From NCBI GenBank assembly GCA_950022295.1, contig OX465598.1, forward strand, positions 338,347,324 through 338,411,323: a DNA stretch of 64,000 nt, given 5' to 3'. This document shows positions 48,348 through 59,357 of the stretch, piece after piece. The first letter of the stretch is position 1; every line of letters starts with the position of its first letter. Source of the DNA: Bromus sterilis. Its lineage: Eukaryota; Streptophyta; Magnoliopsida; Poales; Poaceae. The position numbers were made by a program, and so were the translations under genes. Under the pieces are notes generated by a model. It had not been told where the DNA came from and made no database searches. It worked only from the letters and a program-made list of their open reading frames with translations.

Positions 48348-51300
48348 ACCACTCAGCAGCGCAACGAGTTGGTGTCTTTGAAGGACTTCATCCGGCTTCA
48401 TCCCCTGGTGTTCAGCTACTCCACCGAGCCCCTTGATGCCGATGACTGGCTTCGCAGCATCGAAAGGAAGCTCCAGGCAGGCCATGTTGCAGATGGTGAC
48501 AGGGTCAGCTATGCCACCTACCACCTCGAGGGTGCAACTAGCTCTTGGTGGGAGAATTTCCTGAACATGCGTCCCGTTGGACCGCCCACAACTTGGGATG
48601 AGTTCTGCACTTCATTCCATGAGAACCACATCCCAAAAGGTCTTATGGACCGTAAGCATGAGGAGTTCTGCAACCTCACCCAAGGCAGAAGGACCGTTGA
48701 TGAGTTTAGTCGTGAGTTCAACCGACTGGCTCATTATGCTACTGAAGAAGTCTCCACCGACGCTAAGAAGCAAGAGAGGTTCCGTCGTGGACTAAATTCC
48801 GGACTCCGTCGTGAGCTCAACCTACATGACTTTGCCACCTTCCAGGTCCTTATCAACAAGGCCATCAAGGCAGAGGACATGAACACCCCCAATGACTTCC
48901 GCAAACACCCTAGAGATGATGGTTCATCCAGTTCCGGCTCTCAGAAGCGCAAAATCTGGATTCCCAATAGTATGTTTCGCCAGAACAACTCACCGAGGCG
49001 ATCCTATGTGGCGCCTCGTCCACCAGCTCCGTTCCACCCAGCTCCACCGAACAACCCAGCTCCACGCACTGTCTTTGGAGCCTGCTACAAGTGTGGTCAG
49101 GCAGGCCACTACTCCCGAGAGTGTCCCCAGAACCAGCTCCAGAATCAGAATGCTCCACCCCGTGCCGGAGGGAACAACAACGGTCGTGGCAAACCACCCC
49201 CGAAGGTCTTCACCACCAAACCTGCTCCTCCCGCAACTCGTGGATGTGTGAATCAGATTGCCGCCGAAGAGACTGACGACACCACTGACGTCATTCTTGG
49301 TACGCTCCAAGTGAATTATGTTCCTACTTCGGTTCTTTTCGACCCAGGAGCATCTCATTCATTCATGTCGGAAAGTTATGCACTTCATGATGAGTTATCT
49401 TTTGTTCAATTTTCCACCCCAATGATTATTCAAACTCCAGGGTCAAGATGGCAAACTAATATAGTAAGCCATGGTAATCAAATTGAAATTGAGGGTTTAG
49501 TATTCCTTGCTTCACTCATAGCCCTCAAATCTTCGGACATCGGTGTAATCATTGGCATGGATTGGCTGTCAAGGCAGAATGCCTACCTTGATTGCAAAGG
49601 CAAATCAGTGAAACTCACCCACCCTTCAGGCAAGACAGTTAGCTACACCTCACCCAGAACAAGAACCCAAGTGCATTCTTTGAATGTACTTCCCCTTCCC
49701 GAACTTGAAGATATTCCGGTGGTTCGTGACTTCCCGGATGTCTTTCCTAAAGAGATGCCGGGCATGCCACCCGACAGATGTGTAGAGTTCATAGTAGATC
49801 TTATGCCAGGAACCGCACCAATTTCCAGACGCCCATACAAAATGTCCCCACATGAGTTAGCTGAGCTTAAAACCCAACTTGAAGCTTTGTTGGAAAAAGG
49901 CTTCATCCGCCCTAGCTCATCGCCATGGGGTTGCCCCGTCCTGTTCGTAACGAAGAAAGATGAAACAGAAAGGATGTGCGTAGACTATCGCCCGCTAAAT
50001 CTAGCGACGATAAAGAACAAGTACCCATTGCCCAGGATCAACGATCTTTATGATCAACTTCTTGGATCCTCTGTCTTCTCTAAGATGGATTTGAGATTTG
50101 GTTATCATCAAATCAAAATCCGAAACGAGGACATTACAAAAACGGCTTTTACTACTCGTTATGGTCTTTACGAGTACACCATCATGTCCTTTGGTTTAAC
50201 CAATACCCCCGCCACTTTCTCACGCATGATGAATTCGATCTTCATGGAGTACCTAGATAAATTTGTTGTGGTTTATCTCGATGACATTCTCATCTACTCG
50301 AAGACGAAGAAGAACATGCCGAACACCTAAGGCTGGTATTGATGAAACTTAGAGAGCATCGCCTGTATGCTAAATTCTCCAAGTGTGAATTTTGGCAACC
50401 AGAAGTGACCTACTTAGGCCACGTGATTTCTGCAAAACGCATTGCTGTGAATCCCGAGAGAGTTCAGGCCGTCCTTGACTGGACTCCACCTGAATCGGTT
50501 AAGCAAGCTAGGAGTTTTCTTGGCCTAGCCAGCTATTGCCGCCGCTTCGTCGAGAACTTTTCTAAAGTTGCAAAGCCTCTGACTGAACTCCTCAAGAAAG
50601 ATAAGAAATTCCTATGGACTCTCAAGTGCGAGGAAAGCTTTCAAGAGCTCAAAAGAAGATTGACTTATGCACCCGTACTTGCACCTCCAGACACCAAAAA
50701 GGATCTCGAGATCTTATGTGACGAATCACGGCAAGGGTTAGGATGCATACTTATGCAAGATAGACATGTGGTAGCTTATGCTTCACGCCAGTTGTGGCCA
50801 CATGAAGAGAACTATCCTACCCATGACCTTGAACTCGTTGCCATAGTTCATGCCCTAAAAACTTGGCGACATTTCCTCCTTGGTAATCGTTGCGAGATCT
50901 ATTCCGACCACCAAAGCCTCAAATACATTTTCACCCAGCCAGATCTTAATCTCAGGCAAAGACGCTGGATTGAGTTGATAAAAGATTACGATGTAGGAAT
51001 TTCTTACACCCCAGGCAAAGCCAATGTCATGGCTGATGCACTAAGTCGTAAGTCGTATTGTAACAACCTCATGTTACAACAGTATCAACCACTTCTTCAT
51101 GAGGAATTTTGCAAACTCAATCTTGAGATTGTTCCTCATGGCTATCTTTCTACCCTGGTGGCGAAACCAACTCTTGAGGATCAAATCATAGTTGCCCAAA
51201 GGCGGGCACGAGGTGTTCGCCGGATCAAGGAAAACATTGCTAGCAGAGTTGCTAGATGTTTCTCCACAGATAGTAAAGGAACAGTATTCTTTGGAAATCG

Positions 51301-52802
51301 TTTGGTAGTACCTAAGAATAGGGAATTAAGGCAACTCATCCTCAAGGAAGCCCATGACACACCCCTCTCAATTCATCCCGGTAGCACAAAAATGTACCGA
51401 GATCTACGCCAGAGATTTTGGTGGACTAGGATGAAGAGAGACATTGCTCGATTTGTTGCCGAATGTGATGTTTGTCGTCGCATTAAGGCAGAACATCAAA
51501 GACCTGTTGGTACACGTCAACCTTTGCCTATTCCAGAGTGAAAATGGGACAAAGTCACGATAGACTTCATCACTGCTTTCCAAAAACCCAGAAGGGAAAT
51601 GATGCCATCTTCGTTGTGGTAGATAGGCTTTCCAAAGTTGCCCACTTCCTTCCAGTTCACGAGTCTATAAGTGCTAGCCAGTTAGCGGACTTGTACGTCT
51701 CTAGAATTGTATCCCTTCACGGTGTTCCTTTGTAAATCAATTCTGATCGTGGTAGCCTTTTCACCTCTAGATTTTGGGGAAGCTTTCAGAATGCTATGGG
51801 AACTCATCTCTCCTTTAGTACAGCTTTCCATCCTCAGTCTAGCGGTCAAGTCGAAAGGGTTAACCAAATTCTTGAAGACATGCTCAGAGCTTGTGTTATC
51901 TCGTTCAGAAAGAATTGGGAGAAGTCTCTTCCATTCGCCGAATTTTCTTATAACAATAGTTTCCAATCTAGTCTGAACATGGCTCCTTTTGAACTCCTAT
52001 ATGGACGACGATGTCGAACACCCCTAAGCTGGTTAGAAACCGGTGAAAGACAATTCTTTGGACCGGATATGATCAAGGAAGCAGAAGAGCAAGTTCGCAT
52101 TGTTCGTGATCAATGGAAAGCAGCCCAGTCTCGTCAGAAAAGCTACTATGATCGTCATCATAGGCAAGAGAGATACACTCTGGATGAGAAGGCTTACCTT
52201 CGGGTTACTCCTCTGAAGGGAACCCAACGATTCGGTATCAAAGGCAAGTTGGCCCCACGTTACATCGGACCTTTCCGCATTCTTGCTAAACATGGAGAAG
52301 TTGCCTACCAACTTGAACTACCCCCGCACCTTTCCCGAGTACATGATGTATTCCATGTGTCACAACTCAGGTGTTGCTTCAAGGACCCCATCCGCGAAGT
52401 CGACCATGAAACGCTTTATCTCCAAGATGACCTTTCTTATCGAGAATACCCCGTTCGTATTCTTGTATTCCATGTGTCACTCGTCATCAGAAGATTATGT
52501 TTCTGAAAGTGCTTTGGTCACACCACTCTGAGAGAGAAGCCACGTGGGAAAGAGAAGACTATCTCCGTGCCGAGTATCCCTCCTTCCTCCCGCAGACTTC
52601 TGAATCACGGGACGAGATTCTTTTGAGTGGGGGCGAGTTGTCACAAGCCCAAGTTAGGTATGTGCTAAGATCAAAGTCACCTTGCATCATGTTAAAAATT
52701 TCAAAAGAAATCATTTTCAAACTCAAATGGGAGAAGGAACACCCCTCAAATGAATTAATTCAAAAGGCCAGAAATAAATCTTCTCCAAAAATTCATGTTT
52801 GA
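48348..52802 (+). pseudogene. Element B gag-pol, main part, with frameshifts and stops
   Basis: Continues gag after the element A insertion. Landmarks: gag capsid to about 48890; CCHC knuckle CYKCGQAGHYSREC (49083-49124, intact); protease DPGASHSF (about 49345); RT YLDD (about 50273-50284); one-base deletion right behind it (about 50302); RNase H; integrase HHCC. Then come TGA for Trp at 51539-51541 (shared with A), a one-base deletion near 51572 and TAA at 51733-51735 within the second catalytic Asp region. The integrase remainder and chromodomain follow, with a small filler at 52465-52480 that shifts the frame. The last frame reads 54 codons into the 3' LTR. From protease onward B is about 90-95 percent like A by eye, while its gag is much more divergent. 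Confidence 0.92.
52622..52638 (+). promoter_or_regulatory. Element B polypurine tract
   Basis: TTTGAGTGGGGGCGAGT directly before the 3' LTR start TGTCACAAGCCC. Confidence 0.85.
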
Positions 52803-54710
52803 TTTTTGAAAAGTCTTATAAATGAGTGTGATCACATATCAAGTGATGTGGGACCCACCCCATGCTCATGGATTTTTCAATTATTCAAACAGGACCTTGG
52901 ATTAATTCAAAAACCCCTATTTGAGTTGAGATTCAAATAATTTGAATTTAAAAAAATGCCAAACTTTGCAAATGGCTAGTATATATTATTATGAGGCCAT
53001 GTAAAAAGTTTTAGCATTTAATAAAATGTCTAGCTATTTTTTTAGCTAAGAGAAAACAAATTACAAAAAAGAAAAAGAAACAGAAAAAGGAAAAAGGCTT
53101 ACCTCGCATCTGGCCCAACTCAACGCCCCCTTGCCCAAGCCCACCTCCCCTCCCATGTCGTCTTCCTCAAGCAGGGGCACGCACTGCTGCGTGCCGGCCA
53201 TGCCGAGACCGTCGACGTTCCCTGGCCACCTCATGCTTCCTCCCATCCACGTAGTCGCGCCTGGAGACGCCCTGGAACACGCCGCATCCATTCCCCCCCC
53301 CCTCTCATGTTTGTCTCTCCCTCTCCCCGCGTGAGTTCGTCGACGCCCGAGAAGATCGGCAGCGCACCCGCCATGGAAACTCGTGGACGGAGCCCGAGCT
53401 AGGCCCCCAGAGCTTGTCCTTCCTCCTCGCCGTCTTTGTCTTCGTCTCTGCGCAAGGAATCGCGAGCTGAATCGACCCCGAGCCAACGGAATCATCGCCA
53501 AGTCGTCGCCGGACCAGCGAGAACCCGTCGACGAATTCGTCGCCTCCACGCCACTGTTCGCCTCGCCGCCTGCACCGTTGAGCTCAGGGTGAGCTTCTCC
53601 CCGTTTTCCCAAAGTTATAACGGCCCCTCGCACCCTCTGTGCCATTCCACCATGGCAGCCGAGCTCCGTCGCCGCCATGGCTGACCCCGAGCTCGCCCCC
53701 ATGCCTCTACGCCTTGGTTCGAGCGCGCATCGTGTTTCCCATCGCCACAGCTTCACAACGCGTTAGGCCACGCTCGTTTTCGTGCACTTCAACGTCGTCT
53801 TCGTCGTAGCCGTGTTTATGCCGCCGCCACGAGTGCTCGCCGCCGACGACTCCGGCCTCCCCGGTGACGCTGAGGTGCTCGAGGTGATGCGCGCGACCAA
53901 GAGGAGTCGTCTGGTGGTCGCAGCGCTTCAAATGGACGCCTGAGGCGTCGACCCTGTGCATCGCCGCCGTCTCGATTGGTCGTCGGCGACTAGCCGCCGG
54001 CATGCTAATGTGGCCGGATTAGCTTAAGCTTAATCCCCCACACCAGAGACTGACATGTGGGCCCAAGGCCACACTAATCCCCCTGTTTATGTTAAATCAG
54101 TTTAAATCGTTTTATTTAACACATGACACTGACCAGTGGGTCCCCCTTGTCAGTGGCCCCCTGACGCCAGCATGACCTCATGCTGATGCAGTAAATCATT
54201 TTTTCTAATTAAATCAATTCTAGAAAATCCAGAAAAAAGGCTTAAACTTTGGAAATTCATAGAAAATTCATATTAACTTCAAATTTAACATATAATATAT
54301 GAAAAATGATCAGGAGAAAATAATCTATCCAAATATCCCACTTTCAACTATGTTTGAGTTGATTTTAAAATGGGACCAGTAGCATTTGCTATTCGGTTTA
54401 ATTGGAATTTAATCAAATTAAATTCAAATGCTTTTGCAATTTGAATCTTAGCAACATGCCACATTTCATATGAACATCAGAGGCATATCATACACATTTC
54501 AAAATGAGTTGCATTGCTCAAACAATAGCATTTGTAACTTGGTTAAAATGAATTCAAATTGGAGTTTGAATTTGCAATTTCATTTGCAATATACTCCATT
54601 TAAATGGAATTGCCTCACACATCAGAAGCATATACATCAAGTTTAAACCTTCAACCATGTGATTGTGCATCGTACTTATTGTGCTCCTTTGCTTGTTGTT
54701 TGTCGAGTAG

Positions 54711-54776
54711 AGGTGGAACCGGAACAGGAGGTTGCCCCCTTCGTTGAAGACCCCGATACCGAACCTCGTCAGCAAG
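54711..54776 (+). other. Putative LTR exon 2 (element B, 3' LTR)
   Basis: 66 nt, acceptor GTCGAGTAG, GC-type donor AAG|GCAAGC, open frame VEPEQEVAPFVEDPDTEPRQ plus Q. It is the best-preserved copy in the window. Confidence 0.42.
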
Positions 54777-55538
54777 GCAAGCAAACCCCCATTGATCATG
54801 TCGATAAAATCCCACTTCCCTCTCATGTCTCGCTTATGCATTGTATAGGATGATTACCATGCTACGTTTCTACCGCATAGATGAACCCATTCCTTTGCAT
54901 GACCTATCTTTTGTCACAGTAGTAAGCAAACCACAATCCTAACAAATGTAGGAGTTGAATAATATCATGTGGCCCCTGCAATTGTTACTGCTTATTGCAT
55001 GCTTAGAGTGATACAATGTTGTTACTTTTATCTGAGTCGGGATGGTAGTGATCATGTTGATGATGGTGGAAATGTGTTGGTGAATCTACCCTAATACAAG
55101 GTGAATGATGAGAGGCTGTGTAGGAGTACACAGTGGGTTGTCTCGTTGAACACCGCCCTAAGTCCGAGTTCTTGTGTGGTGATCCAAGATTAAGAGTACA
55201 ACCACACATTGGGCTCACTGACCCCTCTCAACCTATTAACTCATCCCTTTCGATGTCCAGATGTCACAGTAGTTCGGAGTTCTGGTAGGTTTGTGGCCTG
55301 GCTGCTAAGTGAGAGAACGGCTCAACCGAGACCGGCTTATGCACCACGCACACATCGTCTGGGTCCACTTCGGTAAACCGGACGGGTTCACGATAGTGGT
55401 AGCCAACCCAGGTAGGCGGCTTTCTTGGACTAGATCGTCTATGAGGTAACAGTTGTGGTGAGCATCCTCGCTGACATCCCTTGAATGGTGTCGAGATCAA
55501 AGGCGTTAAATGATGATCATGTGTGTGTAGCGATACAC

Positions 55539-55581
55539 CCCTGCAGGGTTAATAAAACTATTCGAATAGCCGCGTCCGCGG
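55539..55581. repeat. Palindrome block (element B, 3' LTR)
   Basis: CCCTGCAGGG 55539-55548, CTATTCGAATAG 55558-55569, CCGCGG 55576-55581. Confidence 0.85.
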
Positions 55582-55715
55582 TAAGGGACTGCTTGGAAAG
55601 CTTAGCTTGATCATTAGACAACTTGAACTGGATACTTATAAAACTTGCCAAGATAAGCGTGAGTGCTATGGCGTGCTTTCTCATGGGGAAGTCGAGGAAG
55701 GCACCATAGTGGTGT

Positions 55716-56465
55716 TGTCGTCGATATGTAAACGGCAGATGCCATAGGATGGCTAAAGGTGGGGGAACAATGCGCAGACGACGGTGCTCCGGACGGGTCT
55801 AGGTACAAGCACGATGATGAACACAGCGAGGTACCCAGGTTCGGGGCTCTCCGTAGAGATAAAACCCCTACTCATGCCTGTCTGGACTATAGGCATATAT
55901 CTGTACAGTGGTGCTCCTTGAGCTGTATCTACTAAGCTATTTGGCTCATGGCCGAGATGCGCTGCTACCAGCCGAGCTACTACTTGAAGGGATGAATGAA
56001 TGGAGTCAGCTCCTTGCTCCCTCCTCTTGGTGCCCTTATATAGGAAGGCCCAAGGGGACAAGGAGACAAGAAGGTACAAAGGAGAAGGGGACAAGGGGAC
56101 AAGGGGAGCATGGGCGAAAAGGTGGATGTGATGTAATGTGACACCTCCACTTTACACTATTCACCATGTCATGATCTGACTAAAGGCATCATGGCTTGTC
56201 TAATCGGCTCGTCTTGTCTGCTTGATGTAGGTGTCTCGGTTGACCTCTTGGGCAACCAAGTGCAGGACAGTCGGCCGAGTGCGTGGGCAGTCGGCCGAGT
56301 GCGGGCAATCGGCTGGCGCCCGAGCTGGGGCGCAGTCGGCGGGGGGAGCATTCGGCGGAGTGCGCGGGGCAGTCGGCCGAGCTGAGCTGAGGGCGCAATC
56401 GGCGCCCGCTGCTTTCGAAGATTATTCCCTCTGCTTGACCCTACCGGGGGTATATTCCCCCGACA
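55716..56465 (-). repeat. 750-bp LTR of an unrecognised element, minus orientation
   Basis: On the minus strand it runs from TGTCGGGGGAATATACC to TATCGACGACA (TG..CA). It contains a TATA box (CTATATAAGG, plus 56036-56044) about 320 bp before its 3' end. The part upstream is GC-rich with repeated CGGCCGA palindromes; the part downstream is moderately AT-rich. Confidence 0.75.
56036..56044 (-). promoter_or_regulatory. TATA box in the 750-bp LTR
   Basis: Minus strand CCTATATAAG, in the position expected for an LTR promoter. Confidence 0.6.
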
Positions 56466-56895
56466 GTAGCCTCCGAGCCTTCGGGTGACTCGGAGAGTCA
56501 TCCGGAGGGTCTTCTTCCTTGTCGGTGGAGATGGACGTCGATTGCACTTGGTGCAGCTTCTTTCCAGTGGGGGCGCGCAAGCGCACCCACTGGGTGTAGC
56601 CTCCGGGTGACTCGGAGAGTCATCCGGAGGGTTTCTTCTTCGTCGATGTAGATGGACGTCGGTTGTACTTGGTGCAGCTTCTTTCCAGTGGGGGCGCGCA
56701 AGCGCACCCACTGGGTGTAGCCTCCGAGCCTCCGGGTGACTCGGAGAGTCATCCGGAGGGTTTCTTCTTTGTCGGTCTAGCCGAATGCCGATTGCACTTG
56801 GTGCAGCTTCTTTCCAGTGGGGGCGCGCAAGCGCACCCACTGGGTGTAGCCTCCGAGCCTCCGGGTGACTTGGAGAGTCATCCGGAGGGTTCCTT
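56466..56895. repeat. Tandem array of 121-130 bp units
   Basis: Units start with GTAGCCTCCG at 56466, 56596, 56717 and 56846 (130, 121 and 129 bp, last one partial). Each full unit holds CTCGGAGAGTCATCCGGAGG and a hairpin made of CCAGTGGG and CCCACTGG around a GCGC-rich loop. Related partial units lie at about 57544-57610, 57640-57690 and 57725-57765. Confidence 0.9.
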
Positions 56896-58514
56896 AATTT
56901 TTTTTGCAGTCGATGGCGTCGAGGGTCTCAGTAGTTTTCCCCCGGAAACAATCATGCATACGACAAACGTTAGTTATCTCAGATATATCAAGTACTTCTT
57001 ATTTTTCTAAAAATGTAGATTTGTGCAATCGGGAGGCCGACTCGGCTTTGCCTTCGCCCCGCAGTCGTTTTTCTGTTCATTCCACCCTTTGGCTCTTGCT
57101 CTTGCCAGCATTACAGCCGGCTTGCGGTCTGTAGATGGATCGAACAGTCGGCCGCAAGATGAAGTGTACAGTACTTAGACTTTGGGGAGCAAACTCAACC
57201 GAGCAAACTTCTAAAAGGAAACGATCGGGTCGTCCAAATTGTTTTCTCTTTGGACGTTGTTCATGTGCAGTGACCTCCAGCTTTTGCTTTTTGCCAGCGT
57301 TGCAGCCGGCATGCGGTCTGCAGATGGATCAAATTGCAGGCCTTTGGCTCCGTACACATTACTAATCCGTCTGTCGGAAATAACTATTTGGGTTATCCGG
57401 CCTGCCCAGAGGCAGCCGGTCCCGGGCCGAACATGCAGCTGACTAGAAATAACGCGGAGATAACCCCCGAAGACTACTCAGGTTCATCCGTCATGCTTGC
57501 TATGGTAAGCAGTATTGAGTGGAACTCACATTGAATTTTTGGCGCAGTCGGAACACCCACTGGGTGAAGGTGTAGCCTCCGGGTGACTTGGTGAGTCATC
57601 CGGAGGGTTTCTGTTGATGTAGTTGACGGGACACTCGGCAGGCTCGTCCTCCGAGCCTCCGAGTGACTCGTCGAGTCGTTCGGAGAGTCTTTTGTTGATG
57701 AAGACGGGGCACTCGGCGGGCTCGTCCTCCGAGCTTCCGAGTGACTCGTCGAGTTATTCGGGCAAGTGATCCCTTGTGGTTGCTCCGGCGGATGGTCTGC
57801 CATCCGGGTCACAACCACACTTCTTTTTCGCAATCGGCTGACCAGTCAGCGCAATCGGATTGGCATCGGCCGACCTCTTTTTTTTTGGCAGTCGGATGCC
57901 CGACAGACGCAAACGGATGCAACTTCAGACGGTCATGCGCAATCGGACTGACATCAGCCGATCTACTGAGCAATCGGCTCACCATTTTCTCTTGTCGTAG
58001 CTGGTCCAACAAACAACAGCCGACCTCTTCTTTTCTTCTCTCGGCCGAGCTGGCGCACTCGGCAAAACAGAGCAATCGGCCTTCGCAAAGTTGCAACCGG
58101 ATCTCTCTTTTTTTTTGCCGATTGATTTTTTCTCTTTTTTGAATCTCTACAACTTTTCTTCTTTCTGCTTCTTCAGCGTACGTGAGAACTCGGCAACGGC
58201 TCGGCCAACTCCAATCGGAGGACGCGGAGGCGCAGCTGTGCGGGCCGCAGCTCGGAGAGGCCGCAGTCGGAGGAGAGCGGAGCCGAGGTGACTGGCTTAA
58301 CTGGAGCAGCGCTTGCGATGAGGGAGCAGGCGGCGGCGAAACTGGCGCACTCGGCGAGGCGCACATCCGGAGGAGGGACTCGGACCGCGACGAGCTTTCG
58401 GAGCCCAAGGCGACCGGACTGGAGGGCGGCCAGCTCGGAGACGTCGCGGGGCGGCCGATCTGAGGGCGCAATCAGCGGATGCCATGGGAGCAGCCGGGAG
58501 GTAGCTCTTCCTAC
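56896..58514. other. Non-coding interior of the rearranged fragment
   Basis: No supportable gene. The stretch 57820-58110 repeats short AATCGG/AGTCGG/ACTCGG words every 10-40 bases, and 58190-58500 is GC-rich. Open frames here follow from composition. Confidence 0.55.
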
Positions 58515-58553
58515 TGTCGGAGGAAATACCCCCGGGTATACCAAAGTCACCGA
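58515..58553 (+). repeat. LTR-start stub in opposite orientation
   Basis: TGTCGGAGGAAATACCCCCG on the plus strand mirrors the minus-strand start of the 750-bp LTR at 56465, and both are preceded by CTAC. Host LTR sequence resumes at about 58554. Confidence 0.65.
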
Positions 58554-58807
58554 TTCTTACCTCAAAGTCTGGTACTCGTAGTTCAGGGCTAGCCAAGTCA
58601 AAGCTGGCACTTCTGCAAGTGAAACCCCACCTCCCTTTACCTTGATACATGTGCATGAGTAGTATAGCTCCTATGTAAGTGTTGCTGAGTACGACTTTGT
58701 ACTCACGTTTTCTTATTCTATGTTTTAGATGAACCCACTGACCCCGAAGGTGGCTTCTTCATCGAGCTCGACGACTGAAGACCAAGCTAGTGTAGTCCCA
58801 GTCAGAC
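58554..58807 (+). mobile_element. Element B, 3' LTR, second piece
   Basis: Resumes at TTCTTACCTCAAAGTCTGG (compare 13457 onward) and includes the exon-3-like ORF 58728-58778. It ends CCCAGTCAGAC, where element F is inserted; the uninterrupted site is visible at 13697-13711. Confidence 0.92.
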
Positions 58808-59350
58808 TGTAACATCCCAATTTTCTAAATTCGGATGTTAATAGATCATCATATGCATCTCATGCTGCTTCCGCATTTTTCTGGAGTTTTAAAATATTTT
58901 TAAGCATTTTTCAACACATGGCAGTTCGGTGGAGAGGATATAAAAGGACTTATCCCCATTTTTTATTTGTTGGAAAATAGTTTAAAATATTTTTTTAAGA
59001 CTTTTTAAATTTACTTTGGAGTTATAAATATTTTCTATAAATATTTTTGCGAATTTATTTATGCTTCGGAAAAGTTTTAAAATCAATTTTGGGTTTTTCG
59101 GTATTTTTTTAAAATGCCAGAAAAGTATTTTTAAAATATTTAAAAATAAGTTGCAATGTTTTTTTATTTAATTTTTTTGATAAAGCCAAAAATTCAGTTT
59201 CATTATTTTAAAAATATTGGCGAAGACGGAATTTAAAAATAAATTTCCGTGATTTTTTTATAATTGTTTTGGGCCTAACGGACCGTTCTGGTTTTTTTCC
59301 GCAGACCGAATTAGAGTTTAATTCGAATTTAAAAAAAATGCGGATCGGGT

Positions 59351-59357
59351 TATAAAA
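59351..59357 (+). promoter_or_regulatory. TATA box of element F LTR
   Basis: TATAAAA between an AT-rich upstream 540 bp and a sharply GC-rich downstream segment (59380-59580), as expected at an LTR U3/R boundary. Confidence 0.7.

Larger units (their letters stand above)
52639..55715 (+). mobile_element. Element B, 3' LTR, first piece
   Basis: Begins TGTCACAAGCCCAAGTTAGG and is collinear with the scattered 5' LTR pieces. Donor-like GGTGAGC at 53589, exon-2-like segment 54711-54776 and palindrome block 55539-55581 (all three palindromes intact). It is cut off at 55715 by the rearranged insertion; about 36 bp of LTR (compare 13421-13456) are missing at that junction. Confidence 0.92.
55716..58553 (-). 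mobile_element. Rearranged LTR-retroelement fragment inside element B's 3' LTR
   Basis: About 2.8 kb inserted with loss of some 36 bp of target and no visible TSD. The left 750 bp is a complete-looking LTR in minus orientation. To its right lie a tandem array, a long non-coding segment with recurrent TCGG motifs, and then a 39-bp stub (58515-58553) that resembles the start of the same LTR but points the other way. No gag, pol or transposase could be read, so it is non-autonomous or a remnant; the family was not recognised. Confidence 0.7.

Noticed and set aside
56466..56895. CRISPR-like array
   Set aside because: Whole units are repeated without unique spacers, in plant DNA; it is an ordinary tandem repeat.
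55716..58553. A CACTA or other DNA transposon as the insertion in B's 3' LTR
   Set aside because: No CACTA-type terminal repeats and no transposase; the left end is instead a TG..CA LTR with TATA box.
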